Assembly (NCBI GenBank): GCA_009746045.1
Contig: RPFO01000972.1
Coordinates: 770,624 to 834,623 of the forward strand
Length of the DNA: 64,000 nt
From: Mesostigma viride
Lineage: Eukaryota; Streptophyta; Mesostigmatophyceae; Mesostigmatales; Mesostigmataceae
Direction: 5' to 3'
Shown here: in pieces, positions 23,531-32,872 of the stretch
Layout: the number at the start of each line of letters is the position of its first letter
Numbering within the stretch: the stretch's first letter is position 1
Translations under genes and position numbers: made by a program
Notes under the pieces: generated by a model
What the model was told of the DNA's origin: nothing
Seen by the model: only the letters and a program-made list of their open reading frames with translations
Database searches by the model: none

Positions 23531-24239
23531 AAGAGCAAAGTCGCACCAGGTTCACCACGCCGCCATCTCAAGCCAAGCCGCCATGCGCCCGACTTCTTTT
23601 GTGCACGACAGTCGATGCCAGAATTAAATTTTTTTCTATCAAAGCTAAGCTAAAGTAGAATGGTCAGAAAAACGGGATTTTTTCTGCCCGGCTAAATTAG
23701 AATAGCTTTGATTTCGGGTCTGAAATGGTCCGCCGTCCACGTCTGAAATGGCCCGTCCATTACCGTCACGGTTACAAACGGTTACTTAACCTTTAAGTCT
23801 TGGTTTACGCGGAATCGCTCTTCCAAAGCTAAAGCTAAAGTCAAAGCTAAAGCTTCTGCAAAAACTCTCTAATGCCTGCTTCACGGTCAGAACAGCCCCC
23901 AAAACCGCTATTTTACAGCCGCCATCATGAATTCTATTTCAGTCCGCGCGACCAAAAAATTCAGATTACCCCCCATGCCGATGGCATAAAAAAACAACAG
24001 CGATATTGTAAACCAGCTGATTTCCGCCACAAACTCAGTAACATCATAAACTCATCTGCTTTTAGATTCGAGTAAAATTTTTGCATTTCGCCTGCCCTAG
24101 TGTGGTAGTTTCGCCTGAACGCAGTCGCCATGGCCACTTCCGCAAGGGGTGCGCGCACCGTGCCCGTGAAATTTGTGACCTTCGGTTCCGGCGCGAATTT
24201 TTTGGCGCCAAAAAATTCGGGGGTGTCCCGTCCCCTTAA

Positions 24240-24401
24240 TTAATTATGATTAATTAATTAATTACGCGCAAACTCGTTAGGGAACGTGTCCAGAGCGCGT
24301 GTAATGCTTTCCGTCTCTGTATGTTACACGCTGAGAAGGGGCAGAGATGCCAGTCTTCCCTCATGCCCGTAGGCAAGCCACAGCTGCTATCAAAACTACC
24401 C
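24240..24401 (-). mobile_element. LINE family W 3' fragment
   Basis: A TTAATT tail is followed by sequence similar to 33390-33520 (for example GAGAAGGGGCAGAG, then GCCACAGCTGC). It is interrupted on the right by copy B of family X. Its outermost 3' bases are decayed, so assignment rests on the internal match. Confidence 0.55.
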
Positions 24402-24414
24402 ATGGGGAGAGTCA

Positions 24415-26454
24415 CGAGCCACGAGCCACGAGGTAGCCATGGCTGACGGCGGAGCTCAGAACTTTTGCGTCTGAGCCCCAAATTCCGTCAGATCACTTGC
24501 AACCGATGCATCTTTTCTAGGCGCATCTGCTACTATAAACGGTTACAGCTGTAACGCAGTATTGTGACCAGCCTGCAGCTATTCCGCGAACTGCTATTAT
24601 GACGAGCAAACGCACAACAACGCAACGCAGCCTGGCGAATGCGTTAGGCAATGAAAATACGTCTGCAGCTCCGGCTGCAGCTTCGCCATCAGGGCCGGAA
24701 GGCAGTGGTGACGCTAGTCGCGCACTGGTGGTCGCCCAGAACCCTCCCGGGCTCTCCTCGCCCTCTGCATCGCCTGACCCAAAGCGCAGTCGCCCAGGCG
24801 AACCTGGCTGGTCTGAGCGAGATTTTGACGTCGATAGGCTCTTTACCACCGCCTTTGACGTCAACAGGCCTGCCTTTTTCGACATGCCACCCATCAAGAT
24901 ACTGGAGCTCGTGTTTTACGGGTCACACGCCTCACTGCTGGCCCTGTGCCAGCAACTCAATTTCCACACCCAGCTTTTCCGCAACGGAGTTGACGGCCGG
25001 CATTCCCACCGCGTCTCAGACTCGTCGACCAACCTGGCCGGCTGGTCTCGCCCCCGCCTTCAGCTCGCAGCTCTCTTTACCCTCACTAAGCGCTCGGCCG
25101 AGGACCTTCTGCACCCCGCCCCCATTACCGAATCCACCTTCGTCCACCACCTCCACGCCGCCCTCTCACAGCACGTGACGCCCATTGCTGCAGATGTGGC
25201 GGCAATTGGCGGCACGCTGGCTGCTGAGCTCCCCACCATCCCCACCGCCACCGCCGCCCTCCTCGCCTCCCCCCCCCCCCCCCCTCCGCCTCCACCGACT
25301 CCATCACCGCCCAGCTCCGCGACATCGACCAGCGTCTTAAGGACAACGCCATCGCTATCGAGGTTCTGCAGAACACCGCAGGCCTCACCGCCCAGGCGGT
25401 GAAGGACATTGCCGCCAAGCCAGCCCCGGCTGGCCTGGCCGGCGATGCTCCTCCCATCACCACCTGGGCGGACATGCTTAAGCAACACACCACCTCCACC
25501 ACCTCCGCCGTCGCAGCCCAGCTCCAACAGCAGACGCTTGACCTCCGCGAGGAGGCCGAGCTCGCCAAGCGCAGCCTCAACGTCATTGTCAAGAACCTCA
25601 AGATGGAGGAAGGTGAGAATTCCGAGAAGCTTGCGCGTGCTTTCGAGAGAGAAATCCTTGATCGCATGGGCCTTACTGGTGAGATCGAGCTGGTCGCCCA
25701 CCGCCTTCCCCGCGCGCGGGGTAAGGCAGGGCCGCCCCCGCTCCTTCTCACCTTTAAGACCCCGGCGGACAAGATTTCTTTTCTCAGACGCCGCAAGCGG
25801 CTAGCTCGAGAAGACTCTCTTCAACCTTGATGACGACTTGACCCTGGCGCAGCAACAACGGCGACCGTCGGGAGCTATGGCCGACCTACCTCCAGCTCCG
25901 GCAGACCAAGGCGGGGCAGCCGGTGTACTGGAAGGGGGCGGCCATCTACGTCGGCCACAAGCCCTGGCAGGCGACCCCCGCGGCCCCAGCGACTCCAGAC
26001 GCCCCAGCTTAGGGGAATACAGCAGTAGTAATGTAGAATAGATAGACCGTGGCCATGTACATGTACGCCTCCTAGAGGCACTATCCCAGCTAAGCCACGT
26101 GCTTTATTTAATCATGTACATGTGTGCCTATGATGAGCCACACTCCAGATGATGCCTAGCTTTATTTAGTTATGTTGTGCCCATGCAGGGAGTAACTCTC
26201 TGCTGAGACGCCATGCCCTAGCTTCTTTGTATAGCTATGATGATCTTCCCCCCCATGACAGGCTCCCCCTTCGCTGGGCATAGCTTGAAGATCATGGGGA
26301 TGCAAGTGCCCTGGTGCACCTAGAGCAAGGGTCCTTTACATCCCCACCCTTGCAGGAAGTAGCTTAGGATGTATGATAGGCCATATGCCCCCTCTCAAGG
26401 GCTATGTGCTACATATACTCCCAACGGAGTTATGTTACAATTCAATTCAATTCA
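24415..26454 (+). mobile_element. LINE family X, copy B (near full length, 2.04 kb)
   Basis: Flanked by the 13-bp direct repeat ATGGGGAGAGTCA (24402-24414 and 26455-26467), which fixes both ends. It comprises a 184-nt 5' leader, ORF1, about 430 bp of 3' UTR, the hairpin ACTCC-CAAC-GGAGT, and an (ATTCA)n tail. There is no reverse transcriptase. It is oriented opposite to copy A, with TTAA element 1 between them. Confidence 0.88.
24599..26012 (+). pseudogene. LINE X ORF1, frameshifted
   Basis: Starts ATG at 24599 (MTSKRTTTQRSLANAL), matching the start seen in copy C at 51451. The frame breaks at or after the C-run near 25270, resumes as AKRSLNVIVKNLK (RRM-like part), and breaks again near 25830. 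The original stop is probably the TAG at 26010-26012. It carries the fullest N-terminus of the family, with SPSGPEGSGDASRALVV shared with copy C. The homopolymer shift could be a real mutation or a sequencing error. Confidence 0.8.
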
Positions 26455-26489
26455 ATGGGGAGAGTCAGGCATAATTAAACTGTAAGCCA

Positions 26490-26640
26490 TTAAATTGTAA
26501 CATATCTCGGCTGCATGGGAGTACATGTAGCACATATTCCTGAGAAGGGGCATATGGCTTTTAATACATTCTGGGCTACTTCCTGCAAGGGTAGGGTGTA
26601 ATCTACACCTGCTCTAGGTGCACAAAGTACACCTGCACCA
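26490..26640 (-). mobile_element. Diverged LINE family X 3' fragment
   Basis: Reads AACATATCTCGGCTGCATGG then GTACATGTAGCACATATTCC, a decayed copy of the family X 3' end in minus orientation, directly beside the tail of copy B. Only about 150 bp remains. Confidence 0.75.
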
Positions 26641-26694
26641 CTATTAATTAATTAATTAGACTCGTGCTCCCGTTGGGGAGTCACGGAGCATTAA

Positions 26695-28773
26695 CCCTTC
26701 AACTGTCAAAACTCGAACCACGAGAACGGACTGAGTTTGGGTATCTTTGTGCGCCTGAGAGTAACTAGCCAAATAACATTTTCTGGCCCACCCTTGGAAC
26801 CAAGCATGCTTTTATATCAAATAATGTTTGGGAAATTTGGTTGGTCACATATCCATGCCCTACACCTGCTAAAAATAGCACCCCCCTCAGGGGGGTACAG
26901 TGCACATGGGGTTGGAGACATATATAATGCATTATCGACCATTTACACAAATCAGTTGGCCCTGGCCTTTTAAAGGCAGGTTATTATAATCATAGACATG
27001 CCATCAATGCATTCACAACATGAAATGTCACAAAACTGTGGACGCTAGCTACAAAATGGCCAAAGCCAGCTGGCACCGTTATAACGGTGCCAGCTGGCAG
27101 GGGTATAAATGGTAGCATAACAACACAAAACTTTATTCCAATTGGCATGAAACAACAAGGGATGCCCAATTGGGCATCATGCACCATACCCAGGTGATAA
27201 AACAAGAGACCATGCCATATAACACATGCCAACATGCCGCAAGGGGCCAAAATGGCACTAGCGCGCGCGTGCGGTATACATAGCGCAAGACTAGCCAAGG
27301 GTGTAGCTAACTGTCAATTGGGCTACCTGGCTATGTGCCAAACTACGGATTGCGCCTCTGGGTGCGCAGATCCTGCCTCCTACAAGGCCCTGTCAGCTGG
27401 GTGCCAGCTGCCAACGTGCGGGTCGTGCGGCCATTGGCCTCAGCCCATGCGCGGCCAGCCGGGCTGCGGGCTGACAAGGGCTGCATGGCACGCTGGCGGC
27501 GGGCGTCGTCGTCGTCGAGGCCAGCCACTGGCCCAGCGTGGAAGCTGAGATAAGCCAGCATATAAGACACAAGACCATGCTAAAAAATAGGTGAAAGGCT
27601 CATTAATCAAGGCCTCAAGCGCGCGTCAAAGGGGTGGCAAGGAGCTACATCACTAACCCACCCGATGAATGACAAAACACCTCCACGTTCTTTGCAACAA
27701 TAAAGAAAACAAAATGAACAAGTTGGTAATGCTTCCATGCAAACAGGTATTGGGTATCTCCATGTTTGTCACATGCAATGGATGCAAAATCAGAAGGTGG
27801 GCGTTGGCCAGCAAACAAGAAGCCATGCCTAAAACTGGTCAGAAAAGAACTTGTCTCGGGCTGTTTGAGCCAGGAAAAGCATTGGGTAATCACCTTTACC
27901 ATATTACTAACCAATACCAACCGTTATCACGCTATTTCCGTTGCAGCCTCAGCTAACAGCGACCAAACATGGTCCAAAATCTGCTTGACCTGATGGTATT
28001 CCACAACTATGACAAGCCGATGCGTAGAGGGAGCAAAACAACAAAATGACAATCACAAGCCCTCGATTATAACCCTGATATTAGTTATAAACGATAATAC
28101 AACCATATACGGTTAACGGAACACGCTAGGAGGCTAGAACGTACCAGGTCGGAACAGCAGATTACCTTTCCTGCGGGAGCCAGCACGCCCGATTCATGGA
28201 CGTAGCCTCGAGCCTTTCCTGGCTGCCAATTCTAGCAAATCTGGTTGGGAACAACGTCAAAGGTTTATCCATGCGCAAATACCTCGAAAATTTCCGCCTA
28301 GCAACATGCAGCACTCGCACTGTCACCGCCTGGCCGCTGACATGATTTGCTGCGCCGACCAGCACCCCGATGACCCATCTACGCATCTTCAAACGTTCCA
28401 TGGCTAGAGATAAAACGTTTTTAGGACTTGAAAATCATGCCTACAAAATTTGAGTCCATTATGTCAAGCCATTCTCTCGTACCAGTCAGTTGCGTGCACC
28501 GCCATAGCCGTGCGCGTCAATATTTTTCATGCACGTCGGTCCCGTTGGACCATGGTACCCCCCTAACTTTGCTCAAGCATATCTCCCTGGCCAGGTGTCC
28601 AAAATACGGTCTGAATAGCGCCAGGCATAGCTTACGTCTAGATCTTTCGATCCCCCCAGGTTTGACCGTTAAATTATTATTGGCGCGGCTCCTGGTTCTG
28701 CCACAAACTCAGTCCGTTAGAGTGGCGCGAGTTCAACTGGCGCCACGAAAACGGACTCAGTACAGTTTAAGGG
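26695..28773. mobile_element. piggyBac-like non-autonomous TTAA element, 2079 bp
   Basis: TIRs CCCTTCAACTGT (left) and CCCTTAAACTGT (right, reversed) are flanked by TTAA duplications (26691-26694, 28774-28777). A second, subterminal inverted pair contains ACGGACTGAGTTTG (near 26730 and 28705). CCC-starting TIRs with TTAA targets are the hallmark of piggyBac. No transposase-sized frame exists inside. It is inserted in LINE Y at a TTAA in its 3' UTR. Confidence 0.87.
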
Positions 28774-28985
28774 TTAACCCCGATGGATGGATGGGTGGGT
28801 GCAACCAGTCCTACCGGTCTAATCTATCTACATCAGCTACCTACAACATCTATCTAAACAATATCACTAGCTACAACATCTATCTAAACAACAGCACGCT
28901 ACCCTAGGGGAGCTGTCTGGCGTGCCTCCCGCGGGTTTGCACACGCGGGCGTTCCCCACAGGGGGGGGCTCGATGTCCTCTATGA

Positions 28986-31150
28986 CCTGGGCCCACTTGG
29001 CCTTGTCCATCATCCTTTTCCAAATCATGGAGAGGCCTAGATGTCCTCGACTAGCTGTTCTTTGAAAGTGCGGGCCTTGCGGCGTCTAACATCACGGGGC
29101 CCGGCCCACATCAGGAGGTGGCGGCCAGGCTGGGCTGGTCGCAGTCCCGCGGGGGGGGCACGTGAGGTGCCTATACCTGGTTGGTGCGAGCTAGGTGCCC
29201 TACGAGCTGCAGGCGCCGCTGCTTGATGGTGCTGGTGATATATATGGCATGCCAAGGTACAAGTCCTCATTGCGGATCGACGTGCGCAGCATATCCTACT
29301 CTGAAAATGGATCTCAGCGTGTTGGTGACCGCGCCGTCTAGCTTGCGGGCCAAGTCGGCGGTAAGGGTTCATGTCTCGGCCCCATACGTGAGAACAGCTA
29401 GGAAGGACGAGGACCTTGAACAGGTCCTGTTTCTCGATCTTGCCCAGGGGCTTGCGCCACAGGGCCCGGTATTGGCGTAACGCGTGCCAGGCAAGGGAGA
29501 TGCGGTGGTCCACATCGGCATCGATCGAAGCTGGCCGGAGCAGGCTGCCCAGCAGCTTGACATGGTCCCGATACAGGACTCGAGAGCCATCAAGGAGAAA
29601 GAGGTCGGGCGGTGAGTCAGGGTGAGCCCAACCGCCAGAGCCTCGGTCTTCTTGCTGACCTCAAGCCGCACTGCACGCCGGGCCTCGATAGCCAGGCAGT
29701 CAAGCCACGTCTGCACGTGCCCAGTGTCCTCGAAGACTGGGTGGTGTCGTCTGCGTAGATGATGTCCGCCAGGCGCCAGCCGAATCTCCGTTTCCGCTCC
29801 GCCATGCCAGACGTAGTTAGCAACCTGCACCCCTGGTTCCCTACCCACGATGCGGGCAAATCGCTTGCGCGCCTGAATCATTACGTGTTCGACCACAATA
29901 ATGAACAGGTAGGGCGGCAGCACGCAGCCCTGCCACACATGACCCTTCTGTAAAGGGCATGGTGGCGGGGTCCCGTAAGAAGTGCGCACCGAAGTGGTGG
30001 ACCCTTAATACAGGTTGCGGATGACAGCAATAAGGGGGCGGGGGATCCGGAACAGCTCGAGGATGTCCCAAAGCGCAGGCCAGAAAACCGAATCGGAGGC
30101 TTTGATGAAGTTCACCAGCACAAGGTGCAAAGGGGACTTACCAGGCTGAAGGCGTTGCAGTTCCTCCACAAGTCGGCGAGTAGCGAAGAGCGCCTGCACT
30201 GTGTTGCGACCTGAACGGAAGCCGTGCTGAGTGACTCTCGCTGAGGTGACCGTCCAGGGCTGTGCGCAGGCGGTTCAGGATGAGCCGCATAAGAAGCTTG
30301 AGGGGGGCACTTTGAATGCACACCCCTCTGTAGTTGCCGGGGTCGGCTGGCGACCCCTTGTTCTTGTACAGCATCGTGCGGAAACTGTGTTGCCAGGCCG
30401 CTGGAGGCGGTTGCGACGACAGCAGAAGGCGGTTGCAGATGTCACGGAAGAGCAGCATAACACCGGTGTCCTCAAACTCGGCTGCCAGTTTCACAACTGC
30501 GGCAGGAATCTCGTCGGAGCCGGTGGCTGCGTCATAACGCAGGCGCTGGACCGCCTCCGTGACCTCACGAGAGGTGAAAGGAGGCATGTCTGACGGGTCG
30601 CCCGAAGTGGGCCGATCAGCGGGGGGACTAGGTAGTCCGCCGCTGACCTAGGCGGGGCCGGGGGCCCAGCGGGGCCGGCCAGGGCAGCCGGGCGGGCGGC
30701 GGCGGCTGGGAGCAGGGGCGGGGGCGGCGCACTAGCTGTCCCCACGACCTCGGCCGTGGCCGCGGCCCAGGTACGAAGCCGCTTGGCTGGGGCGCCAGGG
30801 ACGTCGTGGCGGTGGGGCCGGCCGAGGCCGTCCGGGTGCCCGAGGCGCTTGTACCAGAACCAGGCCCCCTTGCCGTCGTGCTTCTGCTGGCAGCTGCGCA
30901 GGTCCTTGACCATCTGCTGAGCGTCTGCCTTCTCAGCCTGCTCGTAGGCGACCCGCAGAGCTGCTTGCAGCCCAGGTTTGGCGGTCGGATCCCTGTTGCG
31001 GCGGAGCATCTGGCCTAGCGGCGACCACTGTCGGTGCGTGGCGGTGGACAGCAAGCTGTCGGCGGAGAGGCAAGGAGGGGAGGGGGCGGGCAGCTACCAG
31101 ACGATACTTGGCAGCGATACCGCGGAGGATCATGCACTGAAATATCATGC
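28986..31150 (-). pseudogene. LINE Y ORF2 reverse transcriptase remnant
   Basis: Pieces in several frames follow the order of an L1-type ORF2. A pre-RT region (GKGAWFWYKRLG, ~30.85 kb) leads into an RT N-terminus (YDAATGSDEIPAAVVK; WQHSFRTMLYKNKGSPADPG). Motif A is decayed (LVLVNFIKASDSVFWPAL, ~30.1 kb). The catalytic YADD is in DIIYADDTTQSS (~29.75 kb). The C-terminal part has LTYGAET and IWKRMMDKAKWAQVIEDIE (~29.0 kb). Frameshifts separate these blocks, so the enzyme is dead. I did not find an endonuclease domain, and the 5' end is missing or unrecognised. In an intact element this protein copies RNA at a nicked target. Confidence 0.85.
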
Positions 31151-31210
31151 ACCACTATGTATTCCAGCCCCTAAGGTGCGGACATAGGGTGGAAGATTAA
31201 TCAATTAATT

Positions 31211-31272
31211 TAAAGACACGTGACTGCGGCGCCACGTGAGCATAAGTCCTCAGTGGGAGGGGAACATGGGAT
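31211..31272 (-). mobile_element. Fragment of unnamed LINE-like 3' end
   Basis: Inverted match to 37620-37705 (GACACGTGACTG, AAGTCCTCAGTG, GGGAGGGGAACATGGGATGG). Bounded on the left by TTAATT-type sequence. Confidence 0.55.
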
Positions 31273-31281
31273 GGAATGGAT

Positions 31282-31765
31282 TAGTTAATTAATTAATTAG
31301 GAACATAACTCCGTTGGGAGTATATGTAGCACATAGCCCTTGAGAAGGGGCATATGGCCTATAATACATTCTAAGCTACTTCCTGCAAGGGTGGGAATGT
31401 AAACGACCCTTGCTCTATGTAGGTGCACCACTGAGGGGCGCAGGGCACCTGCATCCCCATGATCTATCAAGCTATGCCCAGCGAAGGGGGAGCCTGTCAT
31501 GGGGGGGAAGATCATCATAGCTATACCAAAAGCTAGAGCGTGGCATCTCAGCAGAGAGCAGCTCTCTGCATGGGCACAGCATAACTAAATAAAGCTTAGT
31601 AGGCGTCATCTGGGGTGTGGCGCATCATAGGCACACATGTACATGGCTAAGTAATGCTCGTGAATCAGCTGGTATAGTGCCTGTAGGAGGCATACATGTA
31701 CATGGCCACGGTCTATCTATTCTACACTACTGACTGCTGCTGTATTCCCCTAAGCTGAGGCGTCT
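31282..31765 (-). mobile_element. LINE family X, 5'-truncated copy (484 bp)
   Basis: A TTAATT tail is followed by the family X hairpin and 3' UTR. Copy-B-like sequence ends abruptly at CGTCT (31765), just beyond the ORF1 stop region. It is flanked by the 9-bp duplication GGAATGGAT (31273-31281 and 31766-31774). The palindromic element begins 8 bp to the right. Confidence 0.87.
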
Positions 31766-31782
31766 GGAATGGATGGTGTAAG

Positions 31783-32870
31783 AGTTAGGTTAATATTGTG
31801 CGGAAACCTTTTTGCCACTTGGGCTTCTCAGGTTCCGCACAATATTACCGGCGATAACCACTCGCCGGACACTCAAGTTCACAACGTCGTGAACTTGAGT
31901 GTCCGGCGAGTGGTTATCGCCGGTAATATTGTGCGGAACCTGAGAAGCCCAAGTGGCAAAAAGGTTTCCGCACAATATTAACCTAACTAAAACCTAGCCT
32001 CTTGGGGCGAGGACGAATCACTAGGCTCGGAACACCCGTATGCATGAATATGATCGAATATAAGCATCTCGTTGGTGCAAATATCGATATGAATATGATC
32101 GAATATGAGCATCTCCTTGGAGCGCATATGATTAGAGCCGGGTGCCAAATCGGAACGAATTATTCCCCAAATAATCCGCTTCCGAGTGGATTCGAACCTG
32201 CGCCCCGCAAGGATCCAGGTCTTAGTTAGGTTAATATTGTGCGGAAACCTTTTTGCCACTTGGGCTTCTCAGGTTCCGCACAATATTACCGGCGATAACC
32301 ACTCGCCGGACACTCAAGTTCACACCGGTGTGAACTTGAGTGTCCGGCGAGTGGTTATCGCCGGTAATATTGTGCGGAACCTGAGAAGCCCAAGTGGCAA
32401 AAAGGTTTCCGCACAATATTAACCTAACTAAGACCTGGATCCTTGCGGGGCGCAGGTTCGAATCCACTCGGAAGCGGATTATTTGGGGAATAATTCGTTC
32501 CGATTTGGCACCCGGCTCTAATCATATGCGCACCAAGGAGATGCTCATATTCGATCATATTCATATCGATATTTGCACCAACGAGATGCTTATATTCGAT
32601 CATATTCATGCATACGGGTGTTCCGAGCCTAGTGATTCGTCCTCGCCCCAAGAGGCTAGGTTTTAGTTAGGTTAATATTGTGCGGAAACCTTTTTGCCAC
32701 TTGGGCTTCTCAGGTTCCGCACAATATTACCGGCGATAACCACTCGCCGGACACTCAAGTTCACACCGGTGTGAACTTGAGTGTCCGGCGAGTGGTTATC
32801 GCCGGTAATATTGTGCGGAACCTGAGAAGCCCAAGTGGCAAAAAGGTTTCCGCACAATATTAACCTAACT
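31783..32870. mobile_element. 1088-bp near-perfect palindrome made of three 206-bp palindromes
   Basis: Centre at 32326/32327, arms of 544 bp. Three 206-bp palindromic units (31783-31988, 32224-32429, 32665-32870) each start AGTTAGGTTAATATTGTGCG and end with its reverse complement. Two 235-bp spacers between them (31989-32223, 32430-32664) are mirror images; I found one difference (A/T near 32121 and 32532). The middle of unit 1 is AACGTC, whereas units 2 and 3 have ACCGGT. The whole is flanked by GTAAG on both sides (31778-31782, 32871-32875), which looks like a 5-bp target duplication. Identical 61-90-aa frames appear on both strands only because of the symmetry. A foldback-type transposon is the nearest known class; no transposase is present. 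Confidence 0.92.
31989..32223. repeat. Left spacer of the palindromic array (mirror of 32430-32664)
   Basis: AT-rich 235-bp segment containing two direct copies of a ~40-bp motif (AATATGATCGAATAT followed by AGCATCTC). Near its right end it has GGATTCGAACC, the reverse of a tRNA-type B box. It reappears inverted at 32430-32664, separated by the central 206-bp unit. Confidence 0.9.
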
Positions 32871-32872
32871 GT

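Larger units (their letters stand above)
19472..23870. mobile_element. PIF/Harbinger DNA transposon, 4399 bp
   Basis: Perfect 40-bp terminal inverted repeats begin AGAGAGTTTTTGCAGAAGCT and continue with GCTTTA-rich subterminal words. They are flanked by the 3-bp direct repeat AAT (19469-19471, 23871-23873). Inside are the two proteins expected of this superfamily in convergent orientation: a DDE transposase (+) and a Myb/SANT-like protein (-). It is inserted in the core of TTAA element 1. The gap between the genes (21033-22351) has been invaded by LINE 3' fragments and a tetranucleotide array. Confidence 0.9.
17535..24235. mobile_element. TTAA element 1 (6701 bp including Harbinger insert)
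   Basis: Terminal inverted repeats GGGGAGGGGACACCCC (left) and GGGGACGGGACACCCC (right, reversed) match at 15 of 16 positions and are flanked by TTAA on both sides (17531-17534, 24236-24239). Removing the Harbinger at 19472-23870 and its 3-bp duplication leaves a core of about 2.30 kb with no gene. Both ends are similar to TTAA element 2 at 39889-50607, in the opposite orientation; for example, GGGGACCATAAATATGA lies near one end of each. The TTAA target suggests piggyBac-like or Harbinger-like mobilisation. The core is non-autonomous. About 17.6-19.45 kb holds only this core. Confidence 0.85.
26644..31170 (-). mobile_element. LINE family Y with reverse transcriptase, split by a TTAA element
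   Basis: The 3' end is at the left: TTAATT tail (26644-26658), then the hairpin CTCCC-CAAC-GGGAG, then ATTAA, where the element is broken by the TIR element at 26695-28773. It resumes at TTAACCCCGATGG, followed by a short ATGG/GGGT repeat, 3' UTR and a decayed ORF2. The unbroken junction is seen in another copy at 37565-37600 (CATCGGGGTTAATGCTCCGT), which proves the split. The 5' end is uncertain, around 31.15-31.2 kb. Confidence 0.8.

Noticed and set aside
32430-32480. tRNA gene
   Set aside because: Only the GGTTCGAATCC word is good; the T-stem mismatches and no D-arm or anticodon arm lies in order. Kept only as a weak finding.
31987-32666. Repeated 61-90-aa open frames in the palindrome, identical on both strands
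   Set aside because: They are forced by the palindromic symmetry, have no recognisable domain, and read across hairpin arms.
31783-32870. Integrated geminivirus-like sequence
   Set aside because: CAATATTAC is only a 9-bp match, and no Rep or coat gene is present.
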